Shown piece by piece: positions 44,213 through 53,079 of a DNA stretch of 64,000 nt. Each line of letters starts with the position of its first letter. Positions within the stretch are counted from its first letter, which is position 1. A program made the translations under genes and the position numbers. Under the pieces are notes generated by a model. That model saw nothing but the letters and a program-made list of their open reading frames with translations, was not told the origin of the DNA and did no database searches. Source of the stretch: JANQRX01 sp963663975. Its GTDB lineage: Bacteria > Pseudomonadota > Alphaproteobacteria > Rhizobiales > Kaistiaceae. The stretch is from contig CAXXRA010000003.1 of the NCBI GenBank assembly GCA_963663975.2, forward strand, positions 62,001 to 126,000, given 5' to 3'.

Positions 44213-45727
44213 ATGCTGGTTGTGGAGACGATCGCACGGATACGTCGGGATCATCTGGTGAGGGGCGTTCCGATCAAGAAGATCGCCCGGGATTTGAGGG
44301 TTTCGAAGAACACGGTGCGCAAGGTGGTGCGGGGCGATGAGACCTCGTACAGCTACGAGCGCAAGATCCAGCCGATGCCGAAGCTTGGGCCGTGGGTGGA
44401 TGAGCTCGAGCGCCAGCTGGAGGCCAACGAGAAGAGGCCGCGCCGGGATCGGCTGTCTCTGCTGCGGATTCATGAAGACCTTGCGGCTCTGGGCTATGGC
44501 GGCGGCTACGACGCAGTGCGCCGCTACGCCAGGACCTGGCGTCGGCGGTGGCGGCTGTTGTCGCCGTCGCAGGGTTTTGTGCCGCTGAGCTTCGATCCCG
44601 GCGAGGCCTACCAGTTCGACTGGAGCCACGAGTACGCGCGCCTGTCGGGTGTGACGACCAAGGTGAAGGCGGCGCACATGCGGCTCTGCTACAGCCGCAT
44701 GCAGCTGGTTCAGATCTTCCCGCGCGAGAGCCAGGAGATGGTGTTCGAGGCGCACGAACGGGCCTTCCACTTCTTCGGCGGGGTCTGCCGGCGGGGCATC
44801 TACGACAACATGAAGACGGCGGTGAGCATGGTCTTCGTCGGCAAGGAGCGCGCCTACAATCGGCGCTTTCTGGAGCTGTGCTCCCACCATCTGGTGGAGC
44901 CGGTGGCGTGCACTCCGGGTGCGGGCTGGGAGAAGGGGCAGGTCGAGAGGCAGGTGGGTGACGTCCGCGGCCGCCTGTTCGTGCCCATCCCGCGGGGCCG
45001 CTCCTACGTCGAGATCAACGAGTGGCTGATGGATCGGTGTATCGAGGACGCCAAGAAGCGGCCGCATCCGACGATCGAGAGCAAGACGGTGTGGCAGGTG
45101 TTCGAGGAGGAGCGGCCCTTCTTGATGGCCTATCGCGGCCCCTTCGACGGCTTCCACGCCACCGAGGTGGCGGTGTCCAAGACCTGTCTGGTGCGCTTCG
45201 ACAACAACCACTACAGCGTCGCCGCCCGTGCCGTCGGGCGGCCGGTCGACGTGCGGGCCTACGCCGATCGGATCGTCATCCGCCAGGACGGCGAGACCGT
45301 CGCCGAGCATCCCCGCAGCTTCGGGCGCGGCCAGGTCGCCTACGATCCGTGGCACTACGTGCCGATCCTGACGAGGAAGCCCGGCGCGCTGCGCAATGGC
45401 GCGCCCTTCAAGGGCTGGCAACTGCCCGGCGCGCTCGGCCGCATACGGGCCCGGCTGACGGGTTGCGACGACGGTGACAGGCAGTTCGTGAGGATCCTCG
45501 CGGCGGTTCAGGAGGACGGGCTGGAGGCGGTCGAGGCGGCCTGTGCCGAGGCGCTCGACTGCGGCGCCTGCAGCGCCGACGTCGAGCTCAACATCCTCGC
45601 CCGGCAGTGCCAGCCGGCACCGCCGGCGACCATCCCGACGCCCGAGGGCCTGCAGCTTCGCCACCGGCCGGTGGCCGACTGTCAGCGCTACGATCGCCTG
45701 AGGGAGGCCGGTCATGGAGCGTCATGA
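44213..45727 (+). CDS. istA: IS21 transposase IstA
   Basis: 504-aa DDE transposase: N-terminal helix-turn-helix (GVPIKKIARDLRVSKNTVRKV), catalytic region FDWSHEYARLSGVTTKV...(Asp), GIYDNMKTAV (Asp) and PGAGWEKGQVERQVGDVRG (Glu), C-terminal DNA-binding beta region NNHYSVAARAVGRPV. Start at 44213 (MLVVETIARI) with GGGGG just upstream; GTG 44204 is possible. Overlaps istB by 14 bases. Confidence 0.9.
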   Translation: MLVVETIARIRRDHLVRGVPIKKIARDLRVSKNTVRKVVRGDETSYSYERKIQPMPKLGPWVDELERQLEANEKRPRRDRLSLLRIHEDLAALGYGGGYDAVRRYARTWRRRWRLLSPSQGFVPLSFDPGEAYQFDWSHEYARLSGVTTKVKAAHMRLCYSRMQLVQIFPRESQEMVFEAHERAFHFFGGVCRRGIYDNMKTAVSMVFVGKERAYNRRFLELCSHHLVEPVACTPGAGWEKGQVERQVGDVRGRLFVPIPRGRSYVEINEWLMDRCIEDAKKRPHPTIESKTVWQVFEEERPFLMAYRGPFDGFHATEVAVSKTCLVRFDNNHYSVAARAVGRPVDVRAYADRIVIRQDGETVAEHPRSFGRGQVAYDPWHYVPILTRKPGALRNGAPFKGWQLPGALGRIRARLTGCDDGDRQFVRILAAVQEDGLEAVEAACAEALDCGACSADVELNILARQCQPAPPATIPTPEGLQLRHRPVADCQRYDRLREAGHGAS

Positions 45728-46442
45728 GGTGCTGGCGATGATGACGGCGTTGAAGCTCGCGGGCATGCGCGCCGCCTACGACGACATCCTTGCCGACGGG
45801 CTCAAGCGTCGTCATCCGGTGCAGCAGATCATCGGTACGCTGCTGCAGGTCGAGATCGCCGACAAGACGGCGCGCTCGATCAAGTACCAGATGGCGTCCG
45901 CCAGGTTGCCAACGGCCAAGGAGCTGGCCGACTTCGACTTCGCCGCCTCGCCAGTCAACGAGCCCCTGATCCAGGAGCTCGCCGGCGGCGGCTTCCTGGA
46001 GGGCAAGCGCAACATCGTGCTGGTCGGCGGCACCGGCACCGGCAAGACCCATCTCGCCGTCGCCATCGCGCGCTCCTGCATCCGCAAGGGCGCCCGGGGC
46101 CGCTGCTACAACGTCGTCGACCTGGTCAACCACCTCGAGGCCGAGCTCCGCGCCGGACGCCAGGGCCGCACCGCAGATCAGCTTGTACGCCGCGACTTCG
46201 TCATCCTCGACGAACTCGGCTACCTGCCCTTCGCCCAGGCCGGCGGGCAGCTGCTCTTCCACCTCATGAGCCGGCTCTACGAGCGCACCTCTATCGTCAT
46301 CACCACCAACCTCGCCTTCGGCGAATGGCCATCCGTCTTCGGCGACCCCAAGATGACCACAGCCCTGCTCGACCGTCTCACCCATCATTGCGAGATCATC
46401 GAGACCGGCAACGAGAGCTGGCGCTTCAAGAACCGCTCCTGA
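45714..46442 (+). CDS. istB: IS21 helper ATPase IstB
   Basis: 242-aa AAA+ ATPase that assists IstA in target selection. Walker A LVGGTGTGKTHLAVA, Walker B FVILDELGYLPF, sensor region IVITTNLAFGEWPSVFGD and arginine-containing LLDRLTHHCEIIE. Full length. Confidence 0.93.
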   Translation: MERHEVLAMMTALKLAGMRAAYDDILADGLKRRHPVQQIIGTLLQVEIADKTARSIKYQMASARLPTAKELADFDFAASPVNEPLIQELAGGGFLEGKRNIVLVGGTGTGKTHLAVAIARSCIRKGARGRCYNVVDLVNHLEAELRAGRQGRTADQLVRRDFVILDELGYLPFAQAGGQLLFHLMSRLYERTSIVITTNLAFGEWPSVFGDPKMTTALLDRLTHHCEIIETGNESWRFKNRS

Positions 46443-46589
46443 GCCGCCGCCGGCCGTGCCTGCGGCCCGGTTGCCCCGGTGGGTCAACAGGTACCCCCCC
46501 TATTGACTACCGGGACAACCTCCGCCGTGCCGCTCAGGGGAGTCAATTTTGCACGCCGATCGGGGGTCAATATTGAAAGCCGTTTGACA

Positions 46590-46924
46590 CCCACCACTTA
46601 TCGCAAGCGCGAGATTTCAAAGTGACCCACCACCAAAACGCCCAATGTTTTCAATGCCCGGGTTGGAACCCGGTCTCGCCCGCCCGAGCGAACGACATTC
46701 GAACTTCGGAATTCCGAAAATCCTCTAACCTATTGAATTATATACGGTCTGAAATCCCGTACCGAATCGGCGCAGTCAACAGTCGCGGAGAATATCGGCG
46801 GAGAGAGAGCGGATTCGGGACGAAACGCGGGACCGTCGGTCAACGGTCGCCGGCCGAAACCCGCGCGGATGCTGGGCCATTTGGCGCCGCCCGGCGCGGC
46901 GGGAGAAAGTTGGGACGTGAGGTT
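46590..46924. other. Gene-free stretch on the 3' side of tRNA-Ser
   Basis: About 335 bases between the IS21 end and the tRNA 3' end. No gene. Would contain an attachment-site remnant if the region entered at the tRNA; none could be proved. Confidence 0.4.
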
Positions 46925-47015
46925 TGGCGGAGAGGATGGGATTCGAACCCACGATACGCTTTTGACGTATACTCCCTTAGCAGGGGAGCGCCTTCAACCG
47001 CTCGGCCACCTCTCC
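46925..47015 (-). tRNA. tRNA-Ser(GCT)
   Basis: 91-nt type II tRNA. Acceptor stem GGAGAGG / CCTCTCC with discriminator G and encoded CCA, D-arm GGCCGAGCGGTTGAAGGC, anticodon arm CTCCC-CTGCTAA-GGGAG (anticodon GCT), long variable arm ACGTCAAAAGCGT, T-arm GGGTTCGAATCCC. The 3' end faces the mobile region. Confidence 0.97.
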
Positions 47016-47186
47016 ACCACCGGGCATAGCCGAGCAGGCGGGGTGCGATCAAGCGAAATGCAGGTTGGATGTCAAAAACAGGCGTTCGCGGGGCCGTCGG
47101 AAGCGCTGTTTCAGCGATGACCACGGTCCGGCGCCGGAACCGCCAAAATTGCGCCTGCAGCGATTCCGCGTTATCCGACCAGATCC

Positions 47187-49475
47187 ATGAACTGGCAGAG
47201 ATGGTTTCGCCCTGGTCTGGTCGTCACGGTCGTGCTGGCCGTGGTCGCGATTGCGTTTCGCGGCGGTTTGATCGCCGACGACGTCCAATCTCGCGTCCAA
47301 GCCCAATTGATGGCCCAGGGAATGGATTGGGCCACAACCGATGGTGCGTGGCGCGAGGTGACCATCACCGGCATCGCTCCCTCCCAAACCGCACAGGCAC
47401 TTGCGGTTGATACCGCAAGCCGGGTGCCCGGAGTCAGGGCGGTCATCGATCGCAGCAACCTGCTTCCCCTGCAGTCACCCTTTGTCTGGACCGCGCGCAA
47501 AACCGGACCGCTGGTCGAATTGACCGGATACGTGCCCTCCGAAGGCGTACGTGCCGCGATGCTTGCCGAGGCACGAAGGGCATTTCCAGCCAACGAAATT
47601 CGCGCGGACCTTGAACTCGCCAGGGGTGCCCCGCCGGCCTTTACGACCGCGGTGGCGTTTGCGCTCGGCCGCCTGAGCGGGCTCGCGGACGGCCTGGTGG
47701 CGCTCAATGATGCCACGCTGGCGGTCTCCGGCACGGCGCTCGACGCTGCCGCACTGGCTGAGGCCCGCCAGGCGTTCGCCACCGCCGTTCCGGCGGAGCT
47801 GACGGTTGGCCCGGTCGAAATCCTGCCGGCACGTGCAGACCGCTTCGTATGGTCGGCCGGGGTCGAGGGCGAGACGGCCGTGGTGTCCGGATTCATTCCC
47901 AATGATGTCGTTCGCGACATGGTCGCCCTTCAGGTTGGCGAAGCGCTGCCCGGAAAGAGCGTCAGTGATCAGATGGTGGTTGCTTCAGGCGAGCCGGAAG
48001 GCTTCATCGACGCGGTCGACTTTGCCATCACTGCGCTGACGCGGCTCGAAACCGGAGGGGTGACCCTGGACGAATTGGCGCTCGACATCGCCGGAACGGC
48101 CAGGAGCGTCGATGACTATGAAAACCTGCTGAGCCAGGTCGGCGGCAACCTTCCGGCCGGCATGAGCGTGGTGGCGGCAGAAGTGACGCCGGCGACGGTC
48201 TCCGATTACGGATGGCGGGGGCGGGTCAACGCCGATGGTGCGGTTCTGACGGGATACGTCGCCTCACTCGAAGATCAGCGCAATCTGGTCGATGCGGCTC
48301 GAGCATTGTTCGCCGGGCGGGCGCTGCGCAGCCAGGTGCGGGTCGCCCGCGGCGGACCGCCAATCGACTGGATTGGCGGTGTGGATTTTGCACTGCGCGA
48401 ACTGGCCCGCCTGGCGCGCGGATCGGTGTCGATCGATCACAACGCCGCTTATGCGATCGAGGGCGAGGCGCTGAGTTCGGACGACTATCGGGCGATCACC
48501 GATGTCACGAGGGGCACGCTCCCGGCGAGCCTCAGCCTCAGCCAACTGTCCGTGGCAGCGCCGGTGGCGGACACCTATCGGCTGTTCGCCGAGCGCGACG
48601 GCGATACCCTGGTGATCACCGGATCGGTTGCCGATCGGACGCGACATGGAGAGGTTCTCACGCTGGCCGGAAGGATGTTCGTCGGCATGAGGATTGCCGA
48701 CAGGACCGAGTTCGCCAGCGGCGCGCCGGACGGGTTCTTCCAGACTGTCGAAGTGGGTTTTCGTGCGCTCAGCCGGATGACCGGTGGTCGATTCAGGCTG
48801 ATCGACAGCGCCCTGGACATCACCGGTTTCACCACCCATGAGGGCGCGTGGCGGGATATCGGTGCGGCGTTGGAAAACCGGCTTCCAAACGGATATGAGC
48901 TGGTCAGCGACATCAACGTCCTGCAACGGCCGCAGCTGCTGAGCGCCGAAGCCTGCAGCGCGGCGCTCACCGAGGCGGTCGTCAAGGGCCGCCTGGAGTT
49001 CGTTGGCACCAGTTCAGAAATGTCCCGCGAGAGCCTGGCTACGCTCGACCGCATCGCGTGGACCATCGCACGATGCCCTGAAACCACGATCGAGATCGGC
49101 GTTCACAGCGACTCCGATGGATCGCGATCGGCCAACCAACGCCGCACGCTGGCGCGGGCCGAAACCATTGAGGATTTCATGATCGATGCCGGGATCCGCC
49201 GCGAACGGCTAACCGCGGTCGGCCATGGGGAGGCGCAGCCGGTTGCGAGCAACGCAACGGCTCAGGGGAAGGCAGCCAATCGCCGGATCGAATTTGCCCT
49301 CGCGGTTCCCGAGCCTCCACCGCAACCGGCCGTGGTGACCGATCAACCGGCGGAACCTGGGCAGCCGTCCCAAGATTCGCCACGTGAGGATGGTATCGAC
49401 CCGTCTGAAACATCCATTGCGGCTGAACCGCCGGCCGAGGATGAGACCGAGACGGGTGAGGTTGCGGCGCCTTAG
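47187..49475 (+). CDS. OmpA-family protein with repeated BON-like modules
   Basis: 762-aa envelope protein. One N-terminal membrane helix (GLVVTVVLAVVAIAFRGGL) anchors it. Residues 40-600 hold about five imperfect 110-residue modules that each contain a BON-like V-x-L-x-G-x-V strand followed by a helix (LTGYVPSEGVRAAMLAEAR, VSGFIPNDVVRDMVALQ, LTGYVASLEDQRNLVDAAR, ITGSVADRTRHGEVLTL). Residues 620-720 are the peptidoglycan-binding OmpA C-domain (IEIGVHSDSDGSRSANQRR, VGHGEAQPVASN). Acidic Pro-rich tail. Stop TAG shared with repeat R3. Confidence 0.88.
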   Translation: MNWQRWFRPGLVVTVVLAVVAIAFRGGLIADDVQSRVQAQLMAQGMDWATTDGAWREVTITGIAPSQTAQALAVDTASRVPGVRAVIDRSNLLPLQSPFVWTARKTGPLVELTGYVPSEGVRAAMLAEARRAFPANEIRADLELARGAPPAFTTAVAFALGRLSGLADGLVALNDATLAVSGTALDAAALAEARQAFATAVPAELTVGPVEILPARADRFVWSAGVEGETAVVSGFIPNDVVRDMVALQVGEALPGKSVSDQMVVASGEPEGFIDAVDFAITALTRLETGGVTLDELALDIAGTARSVDDYENLLSQVGGNLPAGMSVVAAEVTPATVSDYGWRGRVNADGAVLTGYVASLEDQRNLVDAARALFAGRALRSQVRVARGGPPIDWIGGVDFALRELARLARGSVSIDHNAAYAIEGEALSSDDYRAITDVTRGTLPASLSLSQLSVAAPVADTYRLFAERDGDTLVITGSVADRTRHGEVLTLAGRMFVGMRIADRTEFASGAPDGFFQTVEVGFRALSRMTGGRFRLIDSALDITGFTTHEGAWRDIGAALENRLPNGYELVSDINVLQRPQLLSAEACSAALTEAVVKGRLEFVGTSSEMSRESLATLDRIAWTIARCPETTIEIGVHSDSDGSRSANQRRTLARAETIEDFMIDAGIRRERLTAVGHGEAQPVASNATAQGKAANRRIEFALAVPEPPPQPAVVTDQPAEPGQPSQDSPREDGIDPSETSIAAEPPAEDETETGEVAAP

Positions 49476-49743
49476 AGCCCTTTCGACCAACTCTGAGCCA
49501 TTCTGACGGAGCGATTTTGTGACAAGGTCAAGTCAAGGCTCGATGAGCGTATCTGGATACGGTCGAGAGACATCACGCGGGAATTGGCGCAAAATAGTCC
49601 GTCCCTTCGGGTTTCCGATTGGCGGGCACCCAACGCCGAACCAATCTCGAACGATGCGGTGGCATCGCCCATCGATCGTTTCGACGATGTTCGCCTCGCC
49701 GATCGCGAAACAGAATTGACCCAGAGTTGGTCGAAAGGGCTCT
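49474..49743 (+). repeat. Palindromic intergenic repeat, copy R3
   Basis: 270 bp, long form, same orientation as R2. Starts with AG of the OmpA-gene TAG stop; ends in the complement of the same 30-base terminus. Lies inside a probable operon (OmpA, small TM protein, HhH protein). Confidence 0.88.
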
Positions 49744-49756
49744 GGGGGGTAGGTCG

Positions 49757-49897
49757 ATGCTTTACGTGATGACGAGTTACTGGCCATTCCTGGTGGTGTC
49801 GCTGCTGGTCGGTGCCGCGGTCGGGTGGTGGTTCCAGAGCCCGCGAAGCGTGGACAGCATCACCGCCTGGCTTGAGCGAGGTCCGGAGGGGCGATGA
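49757..49897 (+). CDS. Small single-helix membrane protein
   Basis: 46 aa, MLYVMTSYWPFLVVSLLVGAAVGWW: one transmembrane helix followed by a short polar tail. The stop overlaps the next start (ATGA), so it is coupled to the HhH protein. GGGGGG-TAGG upstream serves as ribosome-binding site. Together with the OmpA protein and the HhH protein it forms a trio seen in related alphaproteobacteria; role unknown. Confidence 0.75.
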   Translation: MLYVMTSYWPFLVVSLLVGAAVGWWFQSPRSVDSITAWLERGPEGR

Positions 49898-50691
49898 TCG
49901 TCCACTTCCTCGAGGTCTGGGCGCTGATGGCGGCCGCCTTTGCCATAGGCTCCCTGATCGGCGCGCTGGCCTACGAATTGCTGGCTCAATCACCGGTGGG
50001 CGGCGCCCAGCTGGCGGTGGCGGAGGTTGTCGGCAAGGCTACCGACCGCCTGAAGGAACGCATGGGTATCGATCCGACATGGCGCGAATACAGCCGGATT
50101 CCCGGAGCGGTCATCCCGCCGGAACGGGGTGAGCCTTTCGATGATCAGGTGGAGCGGCGGGAACGCCCCCTGGCCCCGCCGCGGACGGAACGGCCGTACG
50201 AGCCACCTGCGTTTGATCCGGAAAATGATGCCGAGGCGCCCTATCCGATCGCCCTTGAACCCGTCGACATCTCGCTCCCCGAAGGGGTGCTGCCCATGCG
50301 CCCGGCAGGGCTGACCGAACCCAGGCGCGGGGTCCCCGACAACCTGCAGAAGATCATGGGAATCGGCAAGAAAAACGAAAAGGTGCTCAACTCGCTGGGC
50401 ATTTTTCATTTTGGCCAGATCGCTGCGTGGACGCCGGCGGAGATGGCGTGGATCGGCCAACGCATCGCCTTCCCCGAGCGGATCGAGTGGGACGACTGGA
50501 TCGGTCAGGCGGTTGTCCTGGCCAGCGGCGGCGGCGTGGATATCTCAAAATCGGAAGAGCCGACGCCTCGCGACACGCTGTTTGTCGACGATGAAGACGC
50601 TGAGGACGACCCCGAGCCGTCGCCACGCGACGACGACGATTTCGATGACGATGATGATCCGGAACAGGATTTTGACGACGATTTTCGATGA
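49894..50691 (+). CDS. Membrane-anchored helix-hairpin-helix protein with acidic tail
   Basis: 265 aa. N-terminal helix WALMAAAFAIGSLIGALAYE spans the membrane; a proline-rich linker follows; residues 150-215 hold a helix-hairpin-helix-like module (LQKIMGIGKKNEKVLNSLGIFHFGQIAAWT) as also attached to some NADH-dehydrogenase or ribosomal proteins; the last 50 residues are nearly all Asp/Glu. Possibly links envelope and nucleic acid or protein partners; unproven. Confidence 0.75.
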   Translation: MIVHFLEVWALMAAAFAIGSLIGALAYELLAQSPVGGAQLAVAEVVGKATDRLKERMGIDPTWREYSRIPGAVIPPERGEPFDDQVERRERPLAPPRTERPYEPPAFDPENDAEAPYPIALEPVDISLPEGVLPMRPAGLTEPRRGVPDNLQKIMGIGKKNEKVLNSLGIFHFGQIAAWTPAEMAWIGQRIAFPERIEWDDWIGQAVVLASGGGVDISKSEEPTPRDTLFVDDEDAEDDPEPSPRDDDDFDDDDDPEQDFDDDFR

Positions 50692-50733
50692 GGTCGAGGC
50701 GAGCCAGCCCAATGGCGGCCGTTGACGGCCCTC

Positions 50734-51020
50734 AGAGTCTTTTCGACCAACTCTGGGTCAATTCTGTTCCCGATTGCGGAGACGATCCGGCGTCGAAACT
50801 CTTCGACGGGCGATGCCCCTGCATCGTTCTAGATTGGTTCGGCCCAGATTCGTCAAACGGGGGGCGCCCGCCAATCGGGATCCCGAAGGGACGGGCGATT
50901 TTGCACCAATTCCTGCGCCAAGCTCCTCGACCGTATGCAGATACGCTCATTCGGACCTTCACTTGATCTTGTCACAAAATCGCTCCGTCAGAATGGCTCA
51001 GAGTTGGTCGAAAGGGCTCT
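50734..51020 (-). repeat. Palindromic intergenic repeat, copy R4
   Basis: 287 bp, long form, inverted relative to R3. Left end AGAGTCTTTTCGACCAACTC, right end the complement of AGAGCCCTTTCGACCAACTC. Its terminal CTAG is the insertion target of the IS481 that follows. Confidence 0.88.
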
Positions 51021-51022
51021 AG

Positions 51023-52071
51023 TTGTGAATTTTCAGGACGTTGTCCATTCGGTCCTGTCGAGAGAAGCTGATGTCAGCCAACGTCAGTGATTCTCCGGAG
51101 GACCGAATGGACGTTCACCAGAATGCCCATCTTACGCCGAAAGGTCGAGAGGCCATGGTTCGCGCCGTCATGGATGAGGCCATGACGAAGGCTCAGGCCG
51201 CACGCCGTTTCAAGACAACGGCCAAGACCGTCGCCAAGTGGTTGGGCCGGTTCCGCGCGGAGGGCATTGCCGGGCTTGCCGACCGGTCCTCCAGGCCCCA
51301 TTCCTCGCCAAGCCAAACGCCTTGGGCCACCGGCGAAGCGGTCGAGGTCTTGCGCCGGGCTCGTTGCACGCAGGACCACATCGCCCAGGAACTCGGCCTC
51401 AGCCGGGCGACCGTCAGCCGTATTCTCAAGCGGCGTGGCCTCAGCCTGTTGTCCGCCCTCGAGCCCAACCAGCCACGCCCGCGCTATGAGCGCGAAACGC
51501 CAGGCGAAATCATCCATATGGACATCAAGAAGCTCGGTCGCTTCAATCGTGTCGGCCATCGCATCACCGGCGATCGCAGGCGCCAGAGCAACCAGCGCCA
51601 TAACGGCACCGCGCCCGGTTGGGAGTATGTCCACGTCGCCATCGACGACCATTCCCGCATCGGCTTTGCCGACATCTTCCCGAACGAGAAAAAGGAAAGC
51701 GCCGTGGCCTTCCTCGAAGCCGCCGTAACCTACTTTGCCACCCTCGGCGTTACCATCACCCGCGTCATGACCGACAATGGATCATGCTACAGATCCAAGG
51801 CCTTCCGCGATGCCTGCCGAAGGCTCACCATCAAGCATATCCGCACCAAACCCTACACGCCTCAGACCAACGGCAAGGCCGAACGCTTCATCCAGACAAT
51901 GTTGCGAGAATGGGCCTACGCAACCGAATTCCACAACTCAGACCAGCGAAAAGCAGATCTGCCGAAATGGCAGCACCGCTACAACTGGCATCGACCCCAT
52001 GCCAGCCTCAATCGACAAACACCAATCAGCCGACTCGGCCTGAACCGGGACAACCTGTTGAAGCTTCACAT
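51023..52071 (+). mobile_element. IS481-family element inserted in a CTAG
   Basis: Imperfect inverted ends TTGTGAATTTTCAGG... and ATGTGAAGCTTCAAC... (complement), with CTAG directly outside both ends (51019-51022, 52072-52075). The left CTAG belongs to repeat R4, the right one supplies stop codons on both strands. Confidence 0.8.
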
Positions 52072-52075
52072 CTAG
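51107..52075 (+). CDS. IS481-family transposase
   Basis: 322-aa DDE transposase: two N-terminal helix-turn-helix units (KAQAARRFKTTAKTVAKWL; CTQDHIAQELGLSRATVSRIL), then IIHMDIKKLGRF (Asp), VMTDNGSCYRSKAFRDA (Asp) and PQTNGKAERFIQTMLREWAY (Glu). Start ATG 51107 has CGGAGG upstream. The final codon ATC and stop TAG use bases of the CTAG target duplication. Confidence 0.9.
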   Translation: MDVHQNAHLTPKGREAMVRAVMDEAMTKAQAARRFKTTAKTVAKWLGRFRAEGIAGLADRSSRPHSSPSQTPWATGEAVEVLRRARCTQDHIAQELGLSRATVSRILKRRGLSLLSALEPNQPRPRYERETPGEIIHMDIKKLGRFNRVGHRITGDRRRQSNQRHNGTAPGWEYVHVAIDDHSRIGFADIFPNEKKESAVAFLEAAVTYFATLGVTITRVMTDNGSCYRSKAFRDACRRLTIKHIRTKPYTPQTNGKAERFIQTMLREWAYATEFHNSDQRKADLPKWQHRYNWHRPHASLNRQTPISRLGLNRDNLLKLHI

Positions 52076-53070
52076 TCGGGCGGCGGCTCGCTCGTCGCAT
52101 CCAGGTCGAATGTCTCAGCCACACGAGGCAAGATGGCGTGGTCGGGAGGCTGGCCGCCTTCAAGGCCGGTGATGAAAGAGGATATCCGATTGAGAAGCTG
52201 GCCACCGCGGATCAGCGGACAATGGCCCTCGCCAGCGACCGTGACCGCGTCCATCTGCGGGTGCCGTTCGGCCATGGCCGACATCGTCTCCTGCGACAAC
52301 AGATCGGAATTTTCTCCCCGAACGACCATCAGCCGGGTCGCCACCAGCGCGTCAAACTCCTGCCACATATCGGGCACCGGTCGGTCGAATTCGATCCCGG
52401 CCAGCGTCTCGGCAAGCTTGGGATCGTAGTCGCCGGCCGGCGTGCCGTCATCGTCGCGGAACGTCAATTGCGCGAATTGGCGCCAGTCGGCCTGGTGCCA
52501 GGACGGAAAGCAGCTGCCGTGCAATCTGCGCAGGATTTCGGCCGCGTCATCCCAGTCGTTCGGCGGCGGAATGCGGCCGACATAGGATTTGATACGCGCC
52601 AGCCCGAGCGGCTCGATCACCGGTCCAATGTCGACCAGAACCAGGCCAGCGACGCAGCCAGGGCGGTCAGTGGCCATGAACATGCCGATGATGCCGCCGC
52701 GGGAGGCGCCGACGATGACCGCCCGTGGAATCCCCAGAGCCGCCATGACGGTGTAAACGTCGCCCATCTCGATGAACGGATTGTAGTTTTCTACATTGTC
52801 GTCCCATTGGGAACGCGCGCGTCCGCGGTAGTTCGGGCACACGACGCGACGGGGCCGGTGACGATGGCCCGACAAATGGTGGGCGAGGTCGTGAAAATCG
52901 CGATGGGAGCGGGTCAATCCCGGCAGGCACATCACCGGGGTCCAGGACGACAGCGGATCGCCATAGTCGCGGGCATGCAGGCGCAACCCATCATGGCTGA
53001 CGATGAACCGGTCCCGGGGGGGAGGCGATTCGCCGCGCTGTTCGGCGTCGCCGAAACCGTCCTGGCTCAA
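52072..53070 (-). CDS. Alpha/beta-fold hydrolase
   Basis: 332-aa hydrolase: oxyanion region PVMCLPGLTRSHRDFHDLA, nucleophile elbow VIVGASRGGIIGMFMA (Ser), and late catalytic His in VAGEGHCPLIRGG. Upstream of the domain is a short SHDGLRLHARDYG strand pair. The first 15 residues rely on a TTG start and are uncertain. Substrate unknown. Stop TAG lies in the CTAG at the IS481 boundary. Confidence 0.85.
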   Translation of the reverse strand: MSQDGFGDAEQRGESPPPRDRFIVSHDGLRLHARDYGDPLSSWTPVMCLPGLTRSHRDFHDLAHHLSGHRHRPRRVVCPNYRGRARSQWDDNVENYNPFIEMGDVYTVMAALGIPRAVIVGASRGGIIGMFMATDRPGCVAGLVLVDIGPVIEPLGLARIKSYVGRIPPPNDWDDAAEILRRLHGSCFPSWHQADWRQFAQLTFRDDDGTPAGDYDPKLAETLAGIEFDRPVPDMWQEFDALVATRLMVVRGENSDLLSQETMSAMAERHPQMDAVTVAGEGHCPLIRGGQLLNRISSFITGLEGGQPPDHAILPRVAETFDLDATSEPPPD

Positions 53071-53079
53071 ATGGTTTGC

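Larger units (their letters stand above)
44097..46589 (+). mobile_element. IS21-family insertion sequence, complete
   Basis: Begins TGTTGATCGGCGTGG and ends in ...GTTTGACA, i.e. TG...CA ends. Both ends carry two spaced copies of a CGGCGTnnAAnATTGACCCC motif, the multiple transposase sites typical of IS21. Contains istA and istB. The right end differs from the left-end type that is preserved at the solo end (34569-34727), so the element may be a hybrid. No clear target duplication. Confidence 0.85.
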
